DNA of 64,000 bases. Origin: Algibacter sp. L1A34. Lineage in GTDB: Bacteria > Bacteroidota > Bacteroidia > Flavobacteriales > Flavobacteriaceae. The notes below the pieces were generated by a model, which was not told where the DNA came from, did no database searches, and saw only the letters and a program-made list of their open reading frames with translations. The position numbers and the translations under genes were made by a program. The stretch is from contig NZ_CP047029.1 in the NCBI RefSeq assembly GCF_009796805.1, positions 2,366,501 to 2,430,500 of the forward strand. Reading direction: 5' to 3'. Positions 57,611 to 64,000 of this stretch are shown here, in pieces (positions within the stretch are counted from its first letter, which is position 1; each line of letters opens with the position of its first letter).

Positions 57611-57836
57611 AAACTTGACCTCTTAAAATTTTGGTAAAACAATAGGTGAGAGGAGCGTACATATTTTAGGGGTTTAGTAGTAATGCTTTTTAATTATTAC
57701 AAAATATGCAACGAATTTCAAAGCAATCTTGATTAGTTAAAATGCTTCCTAAAATATAGCGTAACGAGGCGTAATTGTTTCCAAAAGTTTATGCAGTCTT
57801 GATTTTTTTGTTTCTTTTTTTATCAAGAAAAAAAGA
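57611..57836. repeat. Non-coding repeat R3, copy 2
   Basis: Same element as 39961-40190, same orientation. Ends are imperfect inverted repeats (AAAATTTTGGTAAAACAAT against ATTGTTTCCAAAAGTTT). The tail has a clean CTTGAT...ATCAAG stem around a T-rich stretch. It lies in the 1.45-kb stretch 57511-58963, which has no convincing gene. Confidence 0.75.
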
Positions 57837-58040
57837 ATTAATAAAACCTTTAGAAGTTTAAAATATTAATTTCTATTTTACATAATATTAATAGTTGCAA
57901 TCAAAAAAGAAAGTTTAAATAATAACTAGAGAATATAGTAAGTGCTTAGAATTTTATTTTTACTCACATCTTTATGTACTGTTGAAGTTTAAAGGTGTTC
58001 GTGAATCTCCTGGAAAGTCGATTTCATAAAATTTAAGCTC

Positions 58041-58520
58041 TTACGGAAAGCCACGAGAATCGTCTAAAATTTTTTATTACGTACATTTTATCGAATACGC
58101 GATTTTTAATAAGAGCAAAAAGGTTAGCTTTTATTTTGGTGCTGGCAAGCGTTGGATAATTGTGTGTAAAATAAATTGCCAGAGCAATTTGATTTTATAA
58201 AACAATCGAGCGCTTGGTAGCGGCTATTTTACATAACGGCTAATTATAGATACAAATGTTTTTTAAACGCTGCGAAGCAAACCGCTTATTAGTTTAATGA
58301 CCCAAGTTCCAATTATTCTTATGAAAACAAATGCTTCTGGGATATTTTACATAATACTACATTATAGCTTACGAATATAAATGAAACTCAGGATATAAAA
58401 CGGCTTTTACATAAATGCTGACGATATAGACCTAAAGGCGCAATATCTGCATCTATGTAAAATAGAACAGAAAAAGTTCTATTCGCCGTTTTACTCATAT
58501 TATATTTTTGTACTATAATT
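58041..58520. repeat. Non-coding repeat R1, copy C
   Basis: The longest copy. 58041-58155 matches 48018-48125; 58141-58380 matches 44266-44490. Stems: TGTAAAAT/ATTTTACA (58164-58171 and 58226-58233), AAATTGC-CAGA-GCAATTT (58172-58189), CGCT-TGGT-AGCG (58211-58222). 58480-58515 again ends CTCATATTATATTTTTGTACTATAAT, with a perfect TATTTTTG box, but no gene follows. 57837-58040 and 58521-58885 show nothing I can name. Confidence 0.75.
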
Positions 58521-58885
58521 ATTCTTATGTCTAGTTGATTTTAATAAAACTGAGATTGACATTAAAAACTTAAATAACTTTCAGATCTTCCCCTATTTTG
58601 ATGAAATTATCAATAGCTTTTTTATGTTACATGAGTTTGTCTACTTTTCAACGTAAATTTGAACAAACCTTTAAAGTATTCCTGCCAAGTAAATAGAAGT
58701 GTAGACTTCTCCTTTTTAGTGAATCCTAAACTACAACGAAAATGTGGCAGCTTAAATTTCGTAATTAATTGTTCAACTTTTTGTTGCAAGTCCAAAAGTT
58801 TTATGTTAAATATTTTAAAATTTCAGTATGCGAAATTTTGATTAACTTGCACGTATTATTTTAATAATCCGAAAACTAAAAACTG

Positions 58886-58960
58886 CATACGTTTTTGCAT
58901 ACGATTTTATAATTTGAAGGCTTGTGAAGTCAGTAAACGTGTTTAAAAATTGTTAAACAC
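58886..58960. other. Short repeats next to the right attachment site
   Basis: Two TGCATACG copies 12 bases apart (58886-58893, 58898-58905) and an inverted repeat GTGTTTAA/TTAAACAC (58939-58946, 58953-58960) ending 3 bases before the att repeat. They may be integrase or excision-factor binding sites. Confidence 0.45.
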
Positions 58961-58963
58961 GGA

Positions 58964-59007
58964 GCTCATAACCCGAAGGTCACTGGTTCGAGTCCAGTTC
59001 CCGCTAC
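58964..59007 (+). other. Second copy of the 44-bp attachment repeat
   Basis: Identical to 27932-27975 but without the 5' half of a tRNA in front. It is the right end of island 1 and the left end of the next element, which starts with its own integrase. Confidence 0.92.
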
Positions 59008-59029
59008 TAAGCTTCATGCTAATAAAACT

Positions 59030-59060
59030 AACGGATTGTGTTCTCACAATCCGTTTTTTT
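59030..59060 (+). terminator. Terminator carried by element 2
   Basis: Perfect 11-base stem AACGGATTGTG/CACAATCCGTT with a 4-base loop and T-run, in the same position after the att repeat as the hairpin at 27998, but with a different stem sequence. Confidence 0.85.
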
Positions 59061-59117
59061 ATGTCGTCAATTTTCTTACTTTTACAAAGAGTACACGAAA
59101 CAGTACACGATTTCCCT

Positions 59118-60425
59118 ATGAAGGTAAACTTTTCAGAGCCTAAAATTTATGCAGGAGGCGTTGACATTAGTTCTTGGTCAAAGCTTACTAAAAAAGAGCA
59201 AAAAGCAGCACTAGCTAAACCATGGTACATATACTACTCTTTTCGTAATCCAAAAACAAATAGGTTAGAACGCCAAACCAATATTAAGGGAGGTGTAAAT
59301 AAATATGCTGATAAACGATCGCGACATCATATTTTAAAAATGATGGCAAAAAGTTTGTCTATTGTTTTGGAAGAAGGTTTTAATCCTTATCAAGATAATA
59401 GCGAGTTAAGTGATTATTTAAAGAGAAGGTTAGATGGGAAAGAAGAGCTTACTGATAAAAAGCCTAATGTCATTCATGCTCCTGTAGTAAGTATTGAGCC
59501 TACTGTTGAACCAATTCAGGAGGTGTCATTAAGTCTTGATGAAGCTTTTGAGCTTGCTTTAAGTCTCAAAAGTAAAGTCATGAACCCTAACTCATTTGTG
59601 AAGTTTAGAAGTCGTATTACGAGATTTAAAAAATGGTTAGACTTAAATGACATAAAGGGAGGGAAATCCATGACTTTAATCAATAAAAAAACGGTAATAC
59701 AATATTTGAATGATGTATTACTAAATTCTAGCCCTAGAAATAGAAATAATACACGTACAGATTTAGCGTCTTTTTATCAAATTTTAGAAGACAATGAAGT
59801 GATACAAGAAAACTTTGTCAAAAAGATTAATGTTTTAAAAGCAAAACCAGAAAGAAATAAGACTTATACTCCTAAACAGCAAGCAGATCTTTTTAGTTAC
59901 ATGAAAAAGGAAGATCCTTTATTGCTTTTGTTTGTGAAATTTGTGTGTTACAATTTTTTGAGGCCAATAGAAGTCTGTCGACTCAAAGTTGGTGATATTG
60001 ATTTAGTTGATAAGAAGTTATACCTGAAAGCTAAAAATCAGCCTGTAAAAATTAAAATAATCCCCAATATATTAATTGATGAAATACCCGACTTGTCTAG
60101 TTTCAGTAAAGATGATTTTCTTTTTACAGATACTCAAATAGGTGGAGCTTGGGAGACAGCAGAAACCAATAAAAGGGATTTTTACACAAAAAAATATAAA
60201 AAGGTTAAAGATCACTTTGGCTTGGGGGTAAATTATGGGTTATATAGCTTTAGACATACTTTTATAACTAAGTTATACAGAGAAATGGCTAAGGCGGCTT
60301 CTCCTTTTGAAGTGAAAAGTAAATTACAATTAATAACTGGTCATTCTACAATGAAAGCGCTTGAACAATATCTTCGAGATATAGATGCCGCACTTCCTAA
60401 TGACTATTCAAATCTCTTAAATTAA
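59118..60425 (+). CDS. Tyrosine recombinase / integrase of element 2
   Basis: A 435-residue recombinase with the catalytic landmarks NFLRPIEVCRL, LYSFRHTFITKLY and ITGHSTMKALEQYL. It is clearly related to integrase 1. Start chosen at 59118: the frame is open further up through the terminator and att repeat, but alignment with integrase 1 begins here (KVNFSEPKIY against KKFSTPKIY), and a TACTTTTA box lies at about 59078. Two AGTACACGA copies (59090-59098, 59102-59110) just before the start may be a binding site. The stop is directly followed by the next ATG. Confidence 0.9.
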   Translation: MKVNFSEPKIYAGGVDISSWSKLTKKEQKAALAKPWYIYYSFRNPKTNRLERQTNIKGGVNKYADKRSRHHILKMMAKSLSIVLEEGFNPYQDNSELSDYLKRRLDGKEELTDKKPNVIHAPVVSIEPTVEPIQEVSLSLDEAFELALSLKSKVMNPNSFVKFRSRITRFKKWLDLNDIKGGKSMTLINKKTVIQYLNDVLLNSSPRNRNNTRTDLASFYQILEDNEVIQENFVKKINVLKAKPERNKTYTPKQQADLFSYMKKEDPLLLLFVKFVCYNFLRPIEVCRLKVGDIDLVDKKLYLKAKNQPVKIKIIPNILIDEIPDLSSFSKDDFLFTDTQIGGAWETAETNKRDFYTKKYKKVKDHFGLGVNYGLYSFRHTFITKLYREMAKAASPFEVKSKLQLITGHSTMKALEQYLRDIDAALPNDYSNLLN

Positions 60426-61400
60426 ATGGACTCAAAGTATTTCGGGATTATTACGGATAAAGATTTTATTAATAAAGAAGCCATTCATCAAGATAGCTAT
60501 TTAGTTGAAAAAAATCTTTTTAGAAAGAAAGAGGTGCTCAAATTAACAACAAAACGTGATGATTTAAATATAGGTCAAATAATTGGGAGTGGATATATAC
60601 AGGATATGGTATATGATTGTAAACCTGTCAAAGAATTACTTAAAGAGATATACCTTTTTTTTATTGCTGTTTATAAAGGAGGTATTAAGGGGGCGTCATA
60701 CAGTTTTTTTAGTGATTTTGATAAATTGACTTATGGAAAGCAGAAGGGAGATACTTACCAATATGCTAGAGATCAGTTTATGAATATATTTGAATCAATA
60801 TGCCCTAAGCAATACCACTTTTTGAAAATGGATAATAATGGAACACCAAGATTAGAAAGTGTTTTTAAGTCTTTAAAAAATCGGCAAGATATGGCTGTTT
60901 TTGATTTAGAAAAAGAGCGTAATTTAATTATTCAATTCTTGACGGGTAATAGAGCTTATTTCAATCGTGAATTATTTGAAACTAACCTCACAGTTGTAGA
61001 TATTGTTAACTTCGAAGGTCATTTAATTACTTTATTGGATCTAAATAATGAATATGAATTTGAAAAGGAAACCTGTTTTTCTCCTAAATCAAGAGTAGAT
61101 TTACTCTATGAAGCATTTGAAGGCAAAATGGAAATAGATGTCCTTCGGTTTATAGATGTTTGTATTAATGAAATTAGAGATAAGTATCATTCTTATTTGG
61201 TAGCCTTATTTTTTAGTCTAAAGAATCTTCATAAAATTCATGTTGTTGAAAAAGTTTTTCGAGAAGAAATCGCAAAACATTATAAAATCAAAAAATTGGG
61301 GGTTTTAAAAGTATCTGATTCGAGCAATCAGGAATATGTAAAAAGACTGGATTATTACACAAAAAAATGGGAGCTATTTTCAAAACCAGAAGGGGTATAA
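60426..61400 (+). CDS. Unknown protein coupled to integrase 2
   Basis: A 324-residue, mostly helical, charged protein that I do not recognise. It starts on the base after the integrase stop, so the two are translationally coupled. It shows no clear similarity by eye to the 239-residue partner of integrase 1, yet takes the same position. An accessory role in recombination is possible. Confidence 0.6.
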   Translation: MDSKYFGIITDKDFINKEAIHQDSYLVEKNLFRKKEVLKLTTKRDDLNIGQIIGSGYIQDMVYDCKPVKELLKEIYLFFIAVYKGGIKGASYSFFSDFDKLTYGKQKGDTYQYARDQFMNIFESICPKQYHFLKMDNNGTPRLESVFKSLKNRQDMAVFDLEKERNLIIQFLTGNRAYFNRELFETNLTVVDIVNFEGHLITLLDLNNEYEFEKETCFSPKSRVDLLYEAFEGKMEIDVLRFIDVCINEIRDKYHSYLVALFFSLKNLHKIHVVEKVFREEIAKHYKIKKLGVLKVSDSSNQEYVKRLDYYTKKWELFSKPEGV

Positions 61401-61406
61401 GTACTA

Positions 61407-61453
61407 TTACCCTAATCTTTATGTTTTTACCCTGAATTACCCTGAATTACCCT
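61407..61453. repeat. Four TTACCCT iterons
   Basis: TTACCCT occurs at 61407, 61427, 61437 and 61447, spaced 20, 10 and 10 bases, so all lie on one face of the helix. They precede a small gene, the ribbon-helix-helix gene and the RepA-like gene. They could be operator or origin repeats. Confidence 0.6.
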
Positions 61454-61518
61454 TTTTAATCCCTTGATGCAGAGTTATAATAGGTCTTAATTGTGATAAA
61501 TTAAAATCTATTATAATT

Positions 61519-61773
61519 ATGTATTTAAAATCAAGTTTTAAAAAATTAAATCGTGTTATCTGTCAATCAGATAACTTAATACGATTATCTACAAAAGAAG
61601 AGGCGCTTAAAGCGAATTCCAAGAATACCTCTAAGAACAAATTTCAGAAAGAACTTATCTCTTTAATAGAGTCTTTTGAAATTACCAACATTATAGAACA
61701 TCTATTTTCTAAGTTTAGAAACAGCGTTAGGTTTAAAAAATCTGATGATGCTAATTATTCACTTCAAAACTAA
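61519..61773 (+). CDS. Small unknown basic protein
   Basis: An 84-residue Lys/Asn/Ser-rich protein without recognisable motif. It is supported mainly by position: it sits 5 bases before the ribbon-helix-helix gene in an unbroken plus-strand series, after the iteron cluster. Confidence 0.5.
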   Translation: MYLKSSFKKLNRVICQSDNLIRLSTKEEALKANSKNTSKNKFQKELISLIESFEITNIIEHLFSKFRNSVRFKKSDDANYSLQN

Positions 61774-61778
61774 AAATT

Positions 61779-62285
61779 ATGGATGCAAAAATTAATCTTA
61801 GAATAGATGAAGCTGTAAAACATCAGCTTGAAGAACTAGCTACTCTAAATGACATGAGTTTATCTGTGTATTTAAGAGATTTACTTACTAATCATGTGAG
61901 TGAAGATAGTTATGAAGATGATTGTCTTGATTTGCCCGAATCGATATATTTAAGACCAATTGAAGAGACTTCACAGAAAAGATATGAGGAATCATTTGAT
62001 TTTACTTATCTGCTCACATGGCTTTTCTGTAAGTATATGCAGCCAGTTGAAATTAATAGTCATAATGTTATTAATAACTTAAAAAATAAAGTTGAACTCG
62101 TAATTTTAGAAAGTTCGTTTTCTAGAGAATTAAAGCTTGAGTTCGTAAAAGTCCTAAGCGATATTAATAGATTTCTAGTTGAGTCTAGCTATGAGAACAA
62201 ACATTTTGTTTTTTCTATTCCTAATAACCATTTATCATTTAATTACAATATGTTAATGAATGAGGTATGGTCTCATAAATCATAG
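61779..62285 (+). CDS. Ribbon-helix-helix DNA-binding protein
   Basis: A 168-residue protein. Residues 1-45 (KINLRIDEAVKHQLEELA, then MSLSVYLRDLL) fit the beta-strand, helix, helix pattern of Arc/MetJ-type repressors. The remaining 120 residues are acidic and unknown. It may bind the nearby iterons and regulate the RepA-like gene, which follows by 5 bases. Confidence 0.75.
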   Translation: MDAKINLRIDEAVKHQLEELATLNDMSLSVYLRDLLTNHVSEDSYEDDCLDLPESIYLRPIEETSQKRYEESFDFTYLLTWLFCKYMQPVEINSHNVINNLKNKVELVILESSFSRELKLEFVKVLSDINRFLVESSYENKHFVFSIPNNHLSFNYNMLMNEVWSHKS

Positions 62286-62290
62286 ATGTT

Positions 62291-63337
62291 ATGGCTGTAA
62301 AAAATAAACAGAAGTTCTGTGATGAAATTAATAAGGAAATCCAGAAGAGAGAAGTGATATTGAACAATAAAAAAGCAGAAAGCGGGTGTCTTATTGTTAA
62401 AACGGCTAATCAATGGATTGATGAAGCCAAAAATCGTCCTATTCCAAATATGCTTTTTAGTCAGTTTTGGCATGAAAACGAACTCTGTATTTTATATGCA
62501 GATACTAATATAGGTAAGTCTATTTTGGCAGTGCAAATAGCCGATAGCTTAAGTCAAGGGATTGCAATTCCAGGGTTTATTAATGAATGTCTGCCTAAAA
62601 AAGTGTTGTATCTAGATTTTGAGCTTTCAGATAAACAATTTGAGAATCGATGTTCAGAGAACTACCAAAACCATTACAATTTTAATACTAATTTTTTAAG
62701 GGCAGAAATAAATACTGAGGTGGATATTCCAAAAGAATACAATGGTATTGAAGATTTTTTGACTAAATCTCTTGAAAGTACAATTCTTAAAAGAGATGCA
62801 GGTGTTGTGATCATTGATAATTTAACCTTTTTGAAAAGCGATAACGAGCGAGCAAAAGATGCTTTAGTGCTCATGAAGCTTTTAAAACAACTCACTAAGA
62901 AGAGTAATGTGTCAATATTAGTATTGGCACATACACCTAAACGTGATGCCTCAAAACCAATAACTAAAAATGATTTAGCAGGGAGTAAAATGTTAATGAA
63001 TTTTTGTGATAGCTCTTTTGCTATTGGAGGAAGTGCTCTGAGTCCCTCGTTAAGGTACTTATTGCAGGTGAAACAGAGAAATACAGAGCACGTGTTTCAC
63101 AATGAAAATGTGATTGTATGTGAGTTAAAAAAGGAGTATAACTTTTTGTCTTTCGGGTTTGTTGAGTATGGATCAGAAAAAGAGCATTTAAAGCAGTCTG
63201 TTTATAATGATGTATCAGAACGTGATGAGTTAATGAAAGATTTAATTAGTCAAGGTATGTCCAACGTTAAAATTGGAGAAGAGTTTGGTTTGTCTGAAGG
63301 GGCTATTAGAAAACGTAAAAAAGCCTTAGGTCTGTAA
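62291..63337 (+). CDS. RepA-like AAA ATPase with C-terminal HTH
   Basis: A 348-residue ATPase of the RepA/DnaB-related family found in mobilisable elements. Walker A ADTNIGKSILA (about 73-83), Walker B VVIIDNLTFL, and ILVLAHTPKR with a following LAGSKMLMNFCD segment as in RepA helicases. The C-terminus (SNVKIGEEFGLSEGAIRKRKKAL) is a helix-turn-helix. It may work in replication of the excised element. Confidence 0.8.
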   Translation: MAVKNKQKFCDEINKEIQKREVILNNKKAESGCLIVKTANQWIDEAKNRPIPNMLFSQFWHENELCILYADTNIGKSILAVQIADSLSQGIAIPGFINECLPKKVLYLDFELSDKQFENRCSENYQNHYNFNTNFLRAEINTEVDIPKEYNGIEDFLTKSLESTILKRDAGVVIIDNLTFLKSDNERAKDALVLMKLLKQLTKKSNVSILVLAHTPKRDASKPITKNDLAGSKMLMNFCDSSFAIGGSALSPSLRYLLQVKQRNTEHVFHNENVIVCELKKEYNFLSFGFVEYGSEKEHLKQSVYNDVSERDELMKDLISQGMSNVKIGEEFGLSEGAIRKRKKALGL

Positions 63338-63340
63338 TCC

Positions 63341-63538
63341 ATGAATGCTAACGATGTATATAATATAGCAAGTGCGCTTCCTAAAGAGGAGTTAGCAAGG
63401 CTATGTAATATGCTCGAAATTAAAACACAACCTAAAAAAAGTATAAAAAGAAAAGTAAAACCATTACCAAGTTTTACGGAGGAAGATGGTATCAGATATT
63501 TATTAGATAATCATTTTAATAAAATAAGAACCCCGTAA
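63341..63538 (+). CDS. Small unknown protein after RepA-like gene
   Basis: A 65-residue protein (MNANDVYNIASALPKEEL...) with a Lys-rich middle, starting 3 bases after the ATPase gene. Function unknown; position supports it as real. Confidence 0.55.
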   Translation: MNANDVYNIASALPKEELARLCNMLEIKTQPKKSIKRKVKPLPSFTEEDGIRYLLDNHFNKIRTP

Positions 63539-63546
63539 ACATACCT

Positions 63547-63584
63547 CGTACCACTCGTACCTAATTATAGGTACGAGTGGTACG
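63547..63584. other. Perfect 17-bp-arm hairpin
   Basis: The arms CGTACCACTCGTACCTA and its exact complement flank a 4-base loop, between the 65-residue gene and the zinc-finger gene. No T-run follows, so it is not a classical terminator. Each arm contains GTAC twice. Confidence 0.7.
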
Positions 63585-63601
63585 AAACATAAAATTTGAA
63601 A

Positions 63602-64000
63602 ATGAATTACAAATACACTTTAGATAAAAGCAGTAAAAAATACAAATGTCCATCTTGCGGCAAGAAAACTTTTGTGCGGTATATAGATGTAGAAACAAAT
63701 AATTATATAAATGAAGATTCAGGTAGATGTGATAGAGAAAGTAAATGCCAATATCATAAGTCACCAAAAGGAAATCAACCTTTAGTTAATTGTAATACAC
63801 ATGTTGTACAGCAACTGCCATCGTCTCACAACGAATCTGTTTTAGGCGCTTATGGTCGAAACTATACTAATAATAACTTTATAAGTTATTTATTAAAGTA
63901 CTTTGCACCTGTAGATGTAAAACATGCGATAAAAAAATATTTTATAGGTACTTCCAGCCATTGGTATGGATCAACCATTTTTTGGCAAGTAGATGAACAA
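63602..64000 (+). CDS. Zinc-finger DUF6371/primase-like protein, incomplete
   Basis: The first 133 residues are in the window and the frame is still open at its end. It begins MNYKYTLDKSSKKYKCPSCGKKTF with a second Cys pair (CDRESKCQYH), a zinc beta-ribbon of the PG0870 type. Then comes a segment like DUF6371 (NFISYLLKYF, FIGTSSHWYGSTIFWQVDEQ). Such proteins accompany RepA-like ATPases in Bacteroidota mobile elements and may act in DNA priming. Confidence 0.7.
   Translation, partial: MNYKYTLDKSSKKYKCPSCGKKTFVRYIDVETNNYINEDSGRCDRESKCQYHKSPKGNQPLVNCNTHVVQQLPSSHNESVLGAYGRNYTNNNFISYLLKYFAPVDVKHAIKKYFIGTSSHWYGSTIFWQVDEQ

Larger units (their letters stand above)
58964..64000 (+). mobile_element. 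Element 2 (left part, runs off the window)
   Basis: From the second att copy on: terminator, integrase, unknown partner, iteron-like repeats, small protein, ribbon-helix-helix protein, RepA-like ATPase, small protein, hairpin, zinc-finger protein. The order resembles mobilisable elements of Bacteroidota. Relaxase genes, if any, lie outside the window. Confidence 0.75.

Noticed and set aside
44266-58390. R1 repeats as integron attC sites
   Set aside because: One GTTRRRY-like stretch (GTTGGAT) exists, but the matching RYYYAAC partner is missing, no integron-type integrase is seen, and the repeats do not alternate with single genes.
58659-58841. 60-codon open frame near the right end of island 1
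   Set aside because: No domain, no promoter and low-complexity composition; it lies in a repeat-rich gap.

Overview
The window looks like the chromosome of a marine-type Flavobacteriaceae (Bacteroidota). The DNA is AT-rich, promoters follow the TTG / TAnnTTTG pattern of this phylum, and the gliding/type 9 secretion core gldK-gldL-gldM-gldN is present together with a secreted protein carrying a type 9 C-terminal sorting domain. I cannot name the genus from the sequence alone.

Bases 1-27,900 are ordinary conserved chromosome. On the minus strand are groES-groEL, then miaB, a sigma-54 activator, an LptE-like lipoprotein, a helical-repeat protein and secG, which look like one operon. On the plus strand are a membrane protein, topA, an arginase-fold protein that has lost its metal ligands, gldKLMN (motor and outer ring of the type 9 system), an FAD oxidoreductase, an ABC-F ATPase, an RND efflux operon whose TolC gene is frameshifted, and a leucine-rich-repeat protein. 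Regulatory DNA stands out here: a sigma-54-like promoter before groES, and perfect palindromes at the topA and RND operon promoters.

At 27,902 lies an initiator tRNA-Met gene, and its last 44 bases recur exactly at 58,964. The DNA between (about 31 kb) is a genomic island inserted in the tRNA gene, with a tyrosine integrase at its left end. Its cargo falls into three modules: (a) defence: a small CHAT-like protein, a Gabija pair (GajA OLD nuclease and GajB UvrD-like helicase), directly followed by a 1417-residue nuclease-STAND-repeat protein, and a CoiA-like nuclease; (b) secreted proteins: a DUF3494 ice-binding-like adhesin with a sorting domain, an M43-type metalloprotease with FG-GAP repeats, and a lipoprotein; (c) metal resistance: DUF6660 protein, a CzcA-TolC fusion, CzcB, a Fur-family regulator, a small methyltransferase-like membrane protein and a Zn/Cd-type P-ATPase. 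Two near-identical Fur-type operators link the two halves of the metal module. The modules are separated by several families of long non-coding repeats, which suggests assembly by recombination.

From 58,964 a second, related element starts at the same kind of site, with its own integrase, a ribbon-helix-helix protein, a RepA-like ATPase and a zinc-finger/DUF6371-like protein cut off by the window end. So two elements are stacked in tandem on one tRNA gene. The most promising candidate for an undescribed system is the three-gene unit GajA-GajB-(nuclease-STAND protein) at 31,445-39,944.
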